Counted from the stretch's first letter, positions 16,201-25,258 are shown. The stretch is DNA of 58,542 bases from CAYMLQ01 sp964390795 (GCA_964390795.1 CAYMLQ010000002.1:1-58542); one strand, 5' to 3'. Numbers and translations: made by a program. Notes: generated from the letters alone by a model not told the origin.

Positions 16201-19200
16201 GTTGAGGGGTGGCGCAAACTGTCGCCGCCGGTCGGCGTCTCCGCTTCTGACGGCACCTATTCGGTGAAGATCGCGGTGATGTGGTCGAGTGTCGCGGGGG
16301 CGTCGCGTTACCGCGTTTTCCGCGCCACAACCCCGTCGCAGGCAGACCGGGCAGCGGTGAGCGGATGGATCACCGCGACGAGTTTCAACGACACCGATGC
16401 CGCTCTTGCGCCGGGGGTGACGTACTATTACACCGTTCAGGCCGCAGTGAATTCCTCGGGAGGCCGTCCGAGCGACTGGAGTGCCGCTGCGATCGGCCGG
16501 CTGGGCTATCCTTTGCCCGCACCGCTCGGCGTTGACGCGTGGGACGGTCTGGCCTTGGACAAGGTGAAGATAAGCTGGTCGCCGGTCAGCGGTGCGACGC
16601 ACTACAAAGTGTCGCGGGCCACGACGCTGGGCGGGGCGCTAACGGCCTTGACCAATGGTTGGTTCGCCGGCACCGTCTGTTACGATGTGACCGCCATACC
16701 GGGGAAATCGTACTATTATCAAGTGCAGGCCGCCACGGACGCGGCCGATTCGAGGGCCAGCGCTTACTCGGTCGCGGATGAGGGCTGGCGGTTGCTTTCT
16801 CCGCCCACCGCGGTGGCCGCGTCAGAGAGTTTCACTGACCGGGTGCGCGTGACGTGGACCGCGCCGGCGGGCGCCAGTTACTATCAGGTGTTGCGCGGCC
16901 AAGCTGCAGGCGGTGGCAAGAGCGCCCTCTCAGCGTGGGTTTCCGGGACGAGTTTCGATGATACGAACGTGCTGTCTGGCATCCGCTACTATTATGCCGT
17001 TGTGGCGGCAATTGACGTCAACGGCTTGCGTCCGAGTTCTCAAAGCAGTGAAGATACAGGCTGGCGTGCGCTCTTGGCTCCGGCCGCAGTAACGGCTTCA
17101 GACGGAACGTATCTGGATCGGGTGAGCGTCGATTGGACGCCCGTGGCCGAGGCGGGCTTCTATCGGGTCTTCCGGTCCACGTCTTCAACAGGCACGAAGA
17201 CGGCTCTCGGCATGTGGCAGTCCGAAACCAATTTTGCGGACACGGCGGCCACGCCAGGCGTCACCTACTACTATTGGGTGCAGTCCGCCGTCGATGTTTC
17301 CGGCACGGGATCAGGGTTGTTCAGTCCCTATAATGATGGCTGGCGGTCTTTGTCAGGGACTTTCGTCACGGCCTCAGATGACACGTTCTCAGACAAGGTC
17401 TATGTGACGTGGCCGAGCCTGGAGGGGGCAACGTACTACCGCGTTTATCGGGCCCTGCAGCCGGAGGGCGAATGGCTGGCTTTGGGGAGTTGGCAGAGCG
17501 CAACGAATTATTCGGATACGGCGGCGCAGCCGGGAACCAGTTATTGGTATACCGTGCAGGGGGCGACGTCGAGCAGCGGCGCGAGGCCCGGGCCGCAGGG
17601 GCTCCCGGACGCAGGCAGGCGCGCCCTGGCGCCGCCCGCCAACTTGGTCGCCACAGACGGCACCTTTAGAGACCGCGTCGCTCTCTCCTGGGCAGCCTCC
17701 GTCAATGCGACGTACTACCGGCTCAGCCGCGGCACGGTTGCCGGCGGACCGAAGGATGTGCTCACGGGGTGGCTGTCCGTTACGAACTTCAACGACTTCG
17801 CCGCGGTGCCGGGCGTCACGTTCTATTACTCCGTTCAGTCGGCGCTGGACGAGGAGGGGCTCCAGCCCAGTGCTTGGAGTGCCGAGAATGACGGCTGGCG
17901 GGCGCTCTTCGCGCCGACACCGGTTGAGGCGTCGGACGACCTGCGCTCCGACGGCGTGATGGTCGCGTGGGGCGTCACGGCGGGGGCCAGCCACTACCGC
18001 GTCTACCGCATGACCACATCGAACGCGGTCACCCGTACGGCGCTCAGCGGGTGGATCGCGGAAACCAATTATCTGGACACCACGGCTACTGCGGGAGTGA
18101 TCTATTATTATTCAGTGCAGGCCGCCACGTCGGTCGCCGGTTTGCGTGCGAGCGCTTACAGCGTCGAGGACACGGGGAGGCGCGCTCTGGCCGCGCCGGT
18201 TAACATTGCCGCAACCGACGGCACGCTCTCCGACAAAGTGAGGATCACCTGGAGCGCCGCTGCCGGAGCGACACGTTACCGGGTCTTGCGCGGCGACGTC
18301 TCGACCTCCTTTGCGATGGCGCCGCTAAGCGCCTGGCTCACGACCGTGACCTATGATGACGCGACCGCCACGCCCGGAACCAATTACCTCTACACCGTTC
18401 AGGCCTCTACGGATGACAGCGGCAGCATCGTCAGCCCGAACGGGACAAGCGATGAGGGCTGGCGCGGCTTGCCGGCCCCGACGTGGATTGCGGCGAGCGA
18501 TGGCGACGCTCCGCTGCGCGTGAGCTGGAGCACCGTGCGCGGCGCGTCCCACTACCGGCTCTACCGCAACACCAGCACTTCGACCGCAACGCGGCAACCT
18601 CTCGGAGTCTGGCAGACCGGCACAACCTATGTGGATACGGAGGTGACGCCGGGCCTGACCTACTATTACTGGGTCGTGGCCGCCATTGATAGTGAGGGTG
18701 CGCGCCAGGGAACGTTCAGCGCCGTCAATGACGGCTGGCAGCGCCTCTGCCCGCCCGATGGGTTAAACGCGACCGACGGGACGTTTGCCGACAAGGTCAG
18801 GCTGACGTGGGCGGCAGCGGCAGGCGCTAGCTACTACAAGGTCTACCGCGCGTCAGACGGTGGCGTCGCATATGAGGTCAGCGGCTGGTTGAACACGACA
18901 AACTATGACGATAGCGCAGCCGAGCCGGGCGTGGTCTACGATTACTATGTCCAGTCTGCCGTCAGCAGCAGCGGCGGCCGTGCGAGCCTTCTCTTTAACT
19001 CGGAGACCGGCTGGCGCGCGTTTACGGCTCCGGCCGATATCCAGGCCACGGACGGCACCCGGACGGACACCGTGCGCATCGAGTGGGCAGGTGTGGCGGG
19101 GGCCGGCTCTTACCGCGTCTGGCGAGGCTCGACCGTCGGCGGAGCCAAGACGCCCTTGAGCGGATGGCTGTCCGAAGCCTGGTTCGAGGACGCCACGGCG

Positions 19201-19971
19201 CTGCCGGGGGTCTCCTACTTCTATGCCGTGCAAGCCGCTGCGGACAACGCGGGCACTCGGGCGACAACGCCCGATACGGCTGAGGAAGGGTGGCGCGGGC
19301 TCGCCGCTGTCGCTTGGATTTCTGCCACCGACGGCGTACACACCAACAAAGTGCGCGTCGAATGGGGTGCGGCCGCTGGCGCAACCCACTACCGAGTCTA
19401 TCGCGCCACGGCCTCTGGGGGAACCCGTCTGGCCGTGTCGGGATGGCAGGCCGCCACGGGGTTTGATGATCTCTCGGCGGTGTCGGGAACGTATTACTTC
19501 TACACCGTGGTCGCCGCGGCCGATGATTCCGGAGCCCATACGGGTCTGCTCGGGGCGGAGGATCTCGGCTGGCGGCTCAGGAGCGTTGAGACGACCTCCG
19601 GCTTCCAAGAGTGGGCGCTGGCGCGCGGGCTCGGAACGGATCTGGAGGCGGTCTTTGTCGGCGACATGGATGCGGATGGCGTTCCCAACGGGCTGGCGTA
19701 TGCGTTGGGCGCGAATTGGACGAGCGGCCAGCCTCTTCTGCGGATTGTCGTCGTGAACGGCGAACCGGCTGTCGAGGTCGTGAGCCAGGACACGGCGACG
19801 GTGGACGACGTGACGGTGTGGGTGGAAACGACATCGTCGCTGGCCGCTCCGCAGTGGAACACGGATGTGACGCAGACGGACTTCGATCCGGTGGCGTGCC
19901 GCGAGCAGTGGCGCACCACCCTGCCGGCCCCGGCCGCGTTCTTCCGCCTGCGCGCGACGCTGAATCCATAG
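13282..19971 (+). CDS. Secreted M6-family metalloprotease with Calx-beta, PPC-like and 14 FN3-like repeats
   Basis: The protein of about 2229 residues starts best at ATG 13282 (AAAAGGG upstream), which leads into a signal-type hydrophobic stretch. The catalytic domain carries CHENGHFLGLPDLYD near residues 334-348, the zinc motif HExxHxxGxPD of M6 (immune inhibitor A-like) peptidases. A Calx-beta domain (about 530-640), a PPC-like domain (PANDNFANAVSL) and 14 FN3-like repeats of about 80-90 residues follow. The C-terminus holds a calcium-type DMDADGVPNG motif and a beta-rich end. The FN3 modules closely resemble those of the giant protein at 3682, suggesting shared surface localisation. It is probably secreted or displayed and degrades extracellular protein. 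Confidence 0.88.
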   Translation: MSATAIRLAMWSGCLAARRLSALGLVVLTLGFAAMPLDQAGAVPACPGGADVMQPSGKTIQIHLRGDELLHWTEDSAGYTILLDAASKTWVYATLDAAGQLTASAAVVGEQDPAALALPKRLLPETAIREAQAAAASRAQTAEDDGGPQRAATTGTMKNLVLLVGFSDLPFTRTKAEYEALFNTIGYTADGAQGSVKDFYKEISYNQLNVDSVVVEPVTLANGYAYYGGDGGTGLRPREMVQEALAAVEARGFNFSTVDSDGDGWVDGLTVIHAGGGAEYGGNDYNYIWSHKWSMVSTVTYDGKSMRMYHTEPERRGWDSSPSSWGITRIGVICHENGHFLGLPDLYDYGSDSSGVGDFCLMASGSWNGNSGTQPAQPSAWCKMMLAWLTPTEVTASGTYPVPRVEDNQTVYRLRGAFPSTQYFLIENRQGFGFDASLPGSTRGLLIWHVDETIYNNNDQTHYRVDLEEAGGTQDLELNANSGNDADYFRAGTLTTFNSGTTPNNRSYAGVALGQEITAVSAASATMSFTVSQGIEQSTLQFSSATYSVAEVGVSVRVYVSRTGGSVGAASVSYATANGTATAGSGLDYTAKSGTLSWADGNADDKWIDILINNDTAAEIAEFFTVTLSNPSGALLGTPGATTVTIEGPNDQPLAPANDNFANAVSLSGNSGTVVSNTSSATVEAGEPAHAGVGPFKSIWYTFTPLSNGTFTVNTHGSAFDTVLALYTGSAVGSLTPIAWNDGDGWPNNNSGLTGIALTGGIPCRIALAGYDSSESGATVLNWEFTPSSAFPAPTGVGATDGTWVDRVRATWSAVAGASNYKVYRNTSASTTGAVLLNPAGTTDLFYDDMTALQSVNYYYWVTAVNAEGLASGFSLPDAGYRGGTALPAPEGVVVSRGVYTNRVVIQWQPLAGASHYRVLRANTLGGVTEVITVWVTGTSGTDWDTEPGVSYWYAVQAALDDTGTGVGPSSAQVEGWRKLSPPVGVSASDGTYSVKIAVMWSSVAGASRYRVFRATTPSQADRAAVSGWITATSFNDTDAALAPGVTYYYTVQAAVNSSGGRPSDWSAAAIGRLGYPLPAPLGVDAWDGLALDKVKISWSPVSGATHYKVSRATTLGGALTALTNGWFAGTVCYDVTAIPGKSYYYQVQAATDAADSRASAYSVADEGWRLLSPPTAVAASESFTDRVRVTWTAPAGASYYQVLRGQAAGGGKSALSAWVSGTSFDDTNVLSGIRYYYAVVAAIDVNGLRPSSQSSEDTGWRALLAPAAVTASDGTYLDRVSVDWTPVAEAGFYRVFRSTSSTGTKTALGMWQSETNFADTAATPGVTYYYWVQSAVDVSGTGSGLFSPYNDGWRSLSGTFVTASDDTFSDKVYVTWPSLEGATYYRVYRALQPEGEWLALGSWQSATNYSDTAAQPGTSYWYTVQGATSSSGARPGPQGLPDAGRRALAPPANLVATDGTFRDRVALSWAASVNATYYRLSRGTVAGGPKDVLTGWLSVTNFNDFAAVPGVTFYYSVQSALDEEGLQPSAWSAENDGWRALFAPTPVEASDDLRSDGVMVAWGVTAGASHYRVYRMTTSNAVTRTALSGWIAETNYLDTTATAGVIYYYSVQAATSVAGLRASAYSVEDTGRRALAAPVNIAATDGTLSDKVRITWSAAAGATRYRVLRGDVSTSFAMAPLSAWLTTVTYDDATATPGTNYLYTVQASTDDSGSIVSPNGTSDEGWRGLPAPTWIAASDGDAPLRVSWSTVRGASHYRLYRNTSTSTATRQPLGVWQTGTTYVDTEVTPGLTYYYWVVAAIDSEGARQGTFSAVNDGWQRLCPPDGLNATDGTFADKVRLTWAAAAGASYYKVYRASDGGVAYEVSGWLNTTNYDDSAAEPGVVYDYYVQSAVSSSGGRASLLFNSETGWRAFTAPADIQATDGTRTDTVRIEWAGVAGAGSYRVWRGSTVGGAKTPLSGWLSEAWFEDATALPGVSYFYAVQAAADNAGTRATTPDTAEEGWRGLAAVAWISATDGVHTNKVRVEWGAAAGATHYRVYRATASGGTRLAVSGWQAATGFDDLSAVSGTYYFYTVVAAADDSGAHTGLLGAEDLGWRLRSVETTSGFQEWALARGLGTDLEAVFVGDMDADGVPNGLAYALGANWTSGQPLLRIVVVNGEPAVEVVSQDTATVDDVTVWVETTSSLAAPQWNTDVTQTDFDPVACREQWRTTLPAPAAFFRLRATLNP

Positions 19972-19978
19972 TGCTTTT

Positions 19979-20977
19979 ATGAACGATATGTCGAATGCGC
20001 CGACACAGGCGGACGAGCTGGCCGAGTCGATCAGGAAGGTGGGCCGGGGACCGGGCACGCATCTGGAGACCTGGGTCTCCATCGGGCTGGCGTTCACGCT
20101 GACGGTCGTGGGGTGCGTGATCTTCTGGCGCACCCAGGCGGTCCTGAAGGAGGCGGGTACGGAACTCGGCCCCGTCGCCACCTCCCGGCTGCAGACGTTG
20201 CTGGAGGGGGCGCTGCTGCCTTTTCTGGCCCTGTCGGCGGGCAGTTTCCTGATTCTCGTGGTCACGGTGCTGGCCATGCGGTGGACGCGCCTGCGCCTGG
20301 AGCGCGAGCAGCGGCAGGCGCAGGTGTCCGACCTGGTGATGCGGCTGGTGGGGCAGTATCAGGACGAGCACCTGTGCCGGATCAGCTCGTGGCTGCATGA
20401 CGGAATCGGCCATGGCTTGGTCTTGCAGAAGATGGACGTCGAGTATATGATGCAGAAAAAGCAGGTGAGCCAGGCTGACGGGCTCAGGGTGATCGAGCAA
20501 CTGAAAGGGCTGATCGACGAGACGCGCAATATGGCCAGCATGATCTATCCGCACACGCTGTTCCAGTTCGGGCTGGCGGCGGGGCTGGCCAATCTGACGG
20601 AGAACTTCAGGCGCATGGCGCACATTCCGATCGAAGAGGAGATCGGGGCGCTGGACGGCTGCTGTTCCGATGAGGTCGCGATGCTGGTTTTCCGGATTGT
20701 GCAGGAGGCGCTGACGAACGTGGCGAAACACGCGCAGGCCGCCCACGTGTGGGTCAGGGTCGCCTGTGACGCCGACGGTTTGAGCGGAAGCGTCAGCAAT
20801 GACGGGCTGGTTCCTGAGAGCGGCGAGCACAGGCGTAAAGGGATCGGGCTGATGGTCATCTCCGAGCGCGCCAAGCGGCTGGGCGGGCAGGTGACCGTGG
20901 AGAGTTGTGAAGGGGAACCGTACCGGCTGCTGTTCGCCTTCCCGCATCGGGGGGGCGGGTGTCAGGCGCCGGCATGA
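19979..20977 (+). CDS. NarL-class sensor histidine kinase
   Basis: The 332-residue kinase has two transmembrane segments (about 25-45 and 80-105) with a short extracytoplasmic loop. Next comes a HisKA_3 dimerisation region with the phospho-acceptor His in SWLHDGIGHG near residue 139. The ATPase domain has an N box in VQEALTNVAKHAQA and a G box in KGIGLMVI. This is the NarX/LiaS/DesK class, whose partners are LuxR-type regulators. No such regulator is adjacent; the nearest in the window is at 44249. It lies 7 bases after the protease gene, and its stop overlaps the next start as ATGA. Confidence 0.82.
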   Translation: MNDMSNAPTQADELAESIRKVGRGPGTHLETWVSIGLAFTLTVVGCVIFWRTQAVLKEAGTELGPVATSRLQTLLEGALLPFLALSAGSFLILVVTVLAMRWTRLRLEREQRQAQVSDLVMRLVGQYQDEHLCRISSWLHDGIGHGLVLQKMDVEYMMQKKQVSQADGLRVIEQLKGLIDETRNMASMIYPHTLFQFGLAAGLANLTENFRRMAHIPIEEEIGALDGCCSDEVAMLVFRIVQEALTNVAKHAQAAHVWVRVACDADGLSGSVSNDGLVPESGEHRRKGIGLMVISERAKRLGGQVTVESCEGEPYRLLFAFPHRGGGCQAPA

Positions 20978-23895
20978 ATGAAGAGAAGAGGGACATGAGA
21001 CACGTGCAGGTTTTGTCGGAGCGAGTGACGCTGAGCGCTGACGCGGTCGTGAATCCGGGTGCGGCAGAAGGGTTCGGAGGCGTCCGTTCCGCCTCGCGCG
21101 TCTTGGTGCTGCTTGCGGCCGGGAAAGGCACGCGCTTCGGCACCTCCCCCAAGTGTGTCCAGCCGGTGCGGGGCACGCCGCTGGCGCGGCACTCCATCGA
21201 GGCGTTCCGCCGCGTGTGTCCGGCCCCGTGCGTCGCGCTGGTGGGCTACGCGCATGAGGAGGTCATGGCGCGGCTGGGCGACGACAACATCTACGTGAAG
21301 ACCTCGAACCCGACCGGCGGCACGGCGTGGGCGGCGTTCGAGGCGCTGTGTGTTCCGGGCCTTGAGGACAGCAACCCGCTGCTGGTCATCTCCATGGGCG
21401 ACCGCGTCATTCCCGAAACCATCTTCCGGCGGCTCATCGAGACCCATGAGGCCGGGGGGCGCGAGGCGGATCTGACGCTGCTCACGGCCGTTTACGCAGC
21501 CCCTGCGCAGCACGGCAAAGGGCGCATCCTTCGCGACGCCCACGGCCGGATTGAGCGGATCCTCGAACAGGGCGACATCGACAACGTCAGCAATCCGGTG
21601 GAACGTCAGCGGCTCGATGAGCTGACGGAGGCCAACTGCCCGCTCTACGCGGTGCGCGCGCGCACGCTGCGGCGCACGCTCGGCGGGCTCCGCAACGACA
21701 ATGCGCAGCAACAGTATTACTTCACGGATATGGTCGAGGCTCTCCGGCGGGAGGGCCACGACCTCCGGACGCTGACGACCCGCGACTCCGACCCGGACTA
21801 TCTCCTGCTCTGCTCCGATGTGACGCGACCTCCGGACCTAGCCCGGCTCGAATCCGTCTTGGCTGCGCCAGCCTGCCCGGACGGGTTGGGCGACGACAGC
21901 TCGGTTCGGGCTGCCGCCGAGGTCATCGCCGCAGACCGCTCTTCGGGCCAGACGGCCGCGATTGCGGAGCAACTGCGCGAGCTGCTTCAGGCGGCGGAGA
22001 GGGAAGACGCCGGTTTGAGCCCCGACCGGCCCGTCGCCATCGGCGTCTCCGGGGGCCGGTTCCGAATCGCCTTCATGCATCCCGACATGGGCCGCTTTTT
22101 CGGGCCGGCCTGGCAGATGCCGACCGGTGCCGCAGATGCGTCAGGCCGCGAGCAGATCGTCCTGCTCGCCCAGCAGGCGGATGACGGGAGAATCCATCAC
22201 CTTCCGACGCAGCCCGTCTTCCGCGAGAAGGTCAACTCGGTTCCCGCCGACACGCCCGCCATGTATCCGCCCGACGATGTGGACAGCGTGTACAAATACG
22301 AGGCGTTCGGCACGCGCATGGCCGAGCAGCTCCTTCTTTCCCTCGGCTATTTTCTGGACAGCGAGATCCGTGCGCGCAAGGAGGCGGGGCTTCCCCTTCC
22401 CCCTCATTCCCTGTGGGTGAGCAACAGCATGCGGCGCCCGTTCTCCCTCATCTGCAACGCCATCGCCTCGCTCCGAACCCTGCGCTGCGGGCCGGCCGGG
22501 GAACGTATCCGGCGGTGTCTGGGCCGCGAGGACTTCCGGGGCCTGCGGGTACTCTCCACCGGCGCCATTCCGCAGGGCGGTTTCTCCAGCTCCTCCGCGC
22601 TGACCGTCGCCGTCAAAAACGCGCTCAACGTCCTGTACGGCTTCGGCCTTCCCGAGGACACGCTGGTGCATCTGGCCTGCCAGGCGGAGTACGGCACCGG
22701 CGTGCGCGCCGGCTCCTTGGATCAGGCCACCGAGCAGAAGGGCAAGCACGGGCAGGGCGCGCTGATCTCGTCCAACCCCCGCGACAACTACCGCACCCTC
22801 GGCGTGTTCCCCGTGCCGACCGAGCGCATCCACTTCCTGTTTCCCTACACGGTGGACCGGGACCGCGAGGCCTGGCGCTGGTCCGCCGGGCTCTACGCCG
22901 CCGCGCCGGACTCCGCCACGCCCACCCCGCCCGAGATCCGCAAGATGACCGGCAAGGCGGCGGAACTGGCCGCCCTGCTGTGCCGGCTTCCGCCCGAGCA
23001 GGATTTCTTCATGCTCCTAGAGGAAGACCTGCTGCGCGACGGGCTTCTGGGCACAGCCGCCCTGACCCGCGTCTATGACACGCTCCGCCGGCTGCCGCTG
23101 CTGATCCCGCGGCACGCGCTGCGCGAGCGAATCCTTGCAGCGAGCGACGGAGGGGGCGGGCAGGCCGCCGCGCAGCTCGACGCGCTCTTCGCGGGCTGGC
23201 GCGAGCCCCTGCTGCGGCGAGGGCTTCCCGACGGCTCAACGGTCGAAGAGCAGGGCGTTCCGCTGCGGGCCATGGTCGCCTACCTGTTCGTCGAGGTCGC
23301 GCGCTGTTTCCGCCTGATCCGCGAGCCAGACCAATGGATCGCGCACGTCACCCGCTCGCAGCGCGGCGACTGCTGTTTCAACATCGCGCCAGAGAACCTT
23401 CCGGACGCTGAGGCGCTGCTGGTCGAGGCGGAATGGGAACGGGGCCTCGCCGGGCCCGAGCGGCTGGAGGGCTGGCTGCGGCGCGTGGGTGCGGTGCCGT
23501 TCGACTTCAACCTGGATCTGGACGACGCGGCGCTGGCGGCGTCGCCGCTGAGGCCGCTGCACGAGATCCGCGGCGGCAGCTTTTTCCGCGGCCTGGCCCT
23601 GCTGGATTTCGCCGAGGCCCTGCTCAAACGGGCCTTCGGTTCGGACGCCGTGGCGGTGCGGGTCAACGCGGCCGGCCAAGGCGACTTCTTCCAGCTTCAC
23701 CTGGACGCGCGGCGGGCCAAGCCGGAACAGGTCAAAGCCTTCCTCGACCGCGCCTTTTACGCGCGCTTCGGATTGACGCCCGCCCACCGTTATGTGGAGC
23801 CGCATCCCGGCGGCGGCGCGCTCGGCGTGCGCCTCGACCGCTTCGGCCTGCTGCCCCGCCTGATCGAGGCTCTGTCGAAAAAGGGCGAGACATGA
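20974..23895 (+). CDS. Fused nucleotidyltransferase / GHMP (galactokinase-like) sugar kinase
   Basis: This protein of about 973 residues starts at ATG 20974, overlapping the kinase stop as ATGA. Residues about 25-290 form a MobA/GlmU-type nucleotidyltransferase (LLAAGKGTRFG, then NPTGGTAWAA and SMGDRVIPE). The second half resembles galactokinase-type GHMP kinases. GGRFRIAFMHPDMGRF stands where galactokinases have GRVNLIGEHTDYNG, and IPQGGFSSSSALTVA is the ATP-binding motif. The pairing suggests a salvage route in which a sugar is phosphorylated and then converted to a nucleotide sugar, as in Fkp, but the domains are not Fkp-like. The Glu of motif I is replaced by Met, so substrate and activity are open. 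Confidence 0.75.
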   Translation: MNEEKRDMRHVQVLSERVTLSADAVVNPGAAEGFGGVRSASRVLVLLAAGKGTRFGTSPKCVQPVRGTPLARHSIEAFRRVCPAPCVALVGYAHEEVMARLGDDNIYVKTSNPTGGTAWAAFEALCVPGLEDSNPLLVISMGDRVIPETIFRRLIETHEAGGREADLTLLTAVYAAPAQHGKGRILRDAHGRIERILEQGDIDNVSNPVERQRLDELTEANCPLYAVRARTLRRTLGGLRNDNAQQQYYFTDMVEALRREGHDLRTLTTRDSDPDYLLLCSDVTRPPDLARLESVLAAPACPDGLGDDSSVRAAAEVIAADRSSGQTAAIAEQLRELLQAAEREDAGLSPDRPVAIGVSGGRFRIAFMHPDMGRFFGPAWQMPTGAADASGREQIVLLAQQADDGRIHHLPTQPVFREKVNSVPADTPAMYPPDDVDSVYKYEAFGTRMAEQLLLSLGYFLDSEIRARKEAGLPLPPHSLWVSNSMRRPFSLICNAIASLRTLRCGPAGERIRRCLGREDFRGLRVLSTGAIPQGGFSSSSALTVAVKNALNVLYGFGLPEDTLVHLACQAEYGTGVRAGSLDQATEQKGKHGQGALISSNPRDNYRTLGVFPVPTERIHFLFPYTVDRDREAWRWSAGLYAAAPDSATPTPPEIRKMTGKAAELAALLCRLPPEQDFFMLLEEDLLRDGLLGTAALTRVYDTLRRLPLLIPRHALRERILAASDGGGGQAAAQLDALFAGWREPLLRRGLPDGSTVEEQGVPLRAMVAYLFVEVARCFRLIREPDQWIAHVTRSQRGDCCFNIAPENLPDAEALLVEAEWERGLAGPERLEGWLRRVGAVPFDFNLDLDDAALAASPLRPLHEIRGGSFFRGLALLDFAEALLKRAFGSDAVAVRVNAAGQGDFFQLHLDARRAKPEQVKAFLDRAFYARFGLTPAHRYVEPHPGGGALGVRLDRFGLLPRLIEALSKKGET

Positions 23896-24046
23896 TCATG
23901 AGCGGAACGGAAGCGGCTAAGCAGGCCGACTAAGCGTAACTCCCCTGTAGAAGACGGACACGACGGTTACGCGGTATCGTGGCCATGCGCACATCGCTCT
24001 CGAAAGACGCATCCAATGACTTCGTTCAACTTGATCAGGGGCCGGC

Positions 24047-24068
24047 GGCGGGTTACGGGGAACCCGCC
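24047..24068. repeat. REP-type hairpin GGCGGGTT-ACGGGG-AACCCGCC
   Basis: A perfect 8-bp stem with a 6-base loop. Related copies stand at 26123-26144 (opposite orientation, one arm changed) and 27654-27672 (right arm truncated). All three are preceded or followed by an extra GCCGGC-type extension, so they form one family. Confidence 0.7.
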
Positions 24069-24109
24069 CTACCCAGTGCGACACGGCACGCGAACAAATG
24101 AACGATAGG

Positions 24110-24162
24110 GTAACGCGAACGCCGAATACTGAACGCCGAACACTGAACGCTGAAGTTCATGC
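24110..24162. repeat. GAACGCCGAA/TGAACACTGAA tandem units
   Basis: Four to five units of about 12 bases of the type GAACGCCGAATACT and GAACACTGAACGCT. They follow AGGGTAACGCGAACGCCGA, a degenerate match to the module that precedes the arrays at 5283 and in the element at 9601-9741. They occupy the gap downstream of both flanking genes. Confidence 0.65.
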
Positions 24163-24191
24163 TTCCCGCGCCGGCCGAAACGCCTTCGGGC

Positions 24192-24950
24192 TCACTCGGC
24201 CCCGTTCCCTTCGTTCCAGTAGCCTTTGCGGTTGTAATGCTGATGCAGGCTGTCTTCAAATTCGCGGGTGAGCAGCGACCAGTCCGTGTATTCGGGCGAG
24301 CGCTTGATTTCATCGCGGGTCAGGGTGACGAAGACTTTCGAATCATCCCAGCTCACGCGCTCGATCCACTGCGGCGAAGCCAAGACCTTTTTGCCAGGCC
24401 ACCAGTTCAGGGTGTCGATGACGAGGTAGCGGATCGCCCACGTCTCGTCGTCGACGATGAAATCGGACACGTGGCCAAGCTCGCCGTCCGTCGCCTGGAT
24501 GTGATAACCCCGCACCTCGTGCGTGCTGCGCAAATGGGGGTCCCACGCCTTCTGTTTTTGGACGAGTGACGTCCACGCTTCGCGGTCGCGCACGATGTAG
24601 GGATAGGAGCCCCACATGTCTGATCCGCCCCAATACATCGGCCAGCCGTAATACCCGTAGTAGGCCTCCTCGAATTGCAGCGAGACGGGTTTGTCGCTGT
24701 CCAAAGCCGGACTGTCCTCGATCTGCTTTCGCGTCAGATTGACGACAATGTGCTTCTCGTTCTTCTTTACAGCGACCAGCGCGTAGGGCGAAAGCAGAAC
24801 CTGCCTGCCGGTCAGCCAGTGGCCCGTGTCGGCGACCAGATAGCGGACGGTCCAGTGCTGGTCGTCGAAGTAGAATTGCTTGGCCTTTCCGATGTCTCCG
24901 TCAAGGCAGTGTAGGGCGTAACCTTTGAGCGCTTCGGTTTTGATAAGCAT
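24192..24950 (-). CDS. Protein with two PRC-barrel domains
   Basis: The 252-residue protein contains two PRC-barrel domains, at about residues 1-85 (VRYLVADTGHWLTGRQVLLSP) and 140-225 (IRYLVIDTLNWWPGKKVL). A Tyr/Trp-rich linker (YYGYYGWPMYWGG) joins them. PRC-barrels are small beta barrels found in RNA-processing, photosynthetic and stress proteins. The start has AAGGAG four bases upstream. Its promoter is one of seven with the shared dyad (25056-25100), which suggests stress-induced expression together with the entericidin gene on the other side. The molecular role is unknown. Confidence 0.82.
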   Translation of the reverse strand: MLIKTEALKGYALHCLDGDIGKAKQFYFDDQHWTVRYLVADTGHWLTGRQVLLSPYALVAVKKNEKHIVVNLTRKQIEDSPALDSDKPVSLQFEEAYYGYYGWPMYWGGSDMWGSYPYIVRDREAWTSLVQKQKAWDPHLRSTHEVRGYHIQATDGELGHVSDFIVDDETWAIRYLVIDTLNWWPGKKVLASPQWIERVSWDDSKVFVTLTRDEIKRSPEYTDWSLLTREFEDSLHQHYNRKGYWNEGNGAE

Positions 24951-25055
24951 AGGACTCCTTGGGTTGGTTGAGTTTCGGTTGGTGTACGGGTTCGCCCTTT
25001 GAAAGGCGCGTTACGTTGAATCATTTTGCGTCTCTCCCGTTGTCACTCGTTAAGA

Positions 25056-25100
25056 ATGTTATACGGGAGCGAACGATTATGCCATGGGGTAAAACCCCCA
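25056..25100 (-). promoter_or_regulatory. Shared-architecture promoter of the PRC-barrel gene
   Basis: On the coding strand the dyad TGGGGGTTTTACCCCAT (25100-25084) is followed after 22 bases by TAACAT (25061-25056). The spacing and the CCCCAT half-site match six other promoters in the window. The predicted transcript start is about 98 bases before the ATG. Confidence 0.75.
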
Positions 25101-25184
25101 CGGGCGAAGTTAGGATTTAGGATTTTGGAGTTGATAATGCGCACCGTGATCTGTCAGCAGCGCGGGTTTTCGATAGGCGTTGAA

Positions 25185-25229
25185 GTAGGATTAAACCCCA
25201 TCGCCTAACGTTAGGGTGCGGGCTATACT
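25185..25229 (+). promoter_or_regulatory. Shared-architecture promoter of the entericidin gene
   Basis: The dyad GTAGGATTAAACCCCAT (25185-25201) is followed after 22 bases by TATACT (25224-25229), the best -10 box of the set. No TTGACA-like -35 is present. The dyad is centred near -43, as for activators that overlap the -35 region. Confidence 0.8.
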
Positions 25230-25258
25230 TTCTTAAAAGCAAACAAAGGAGGCTCGAG

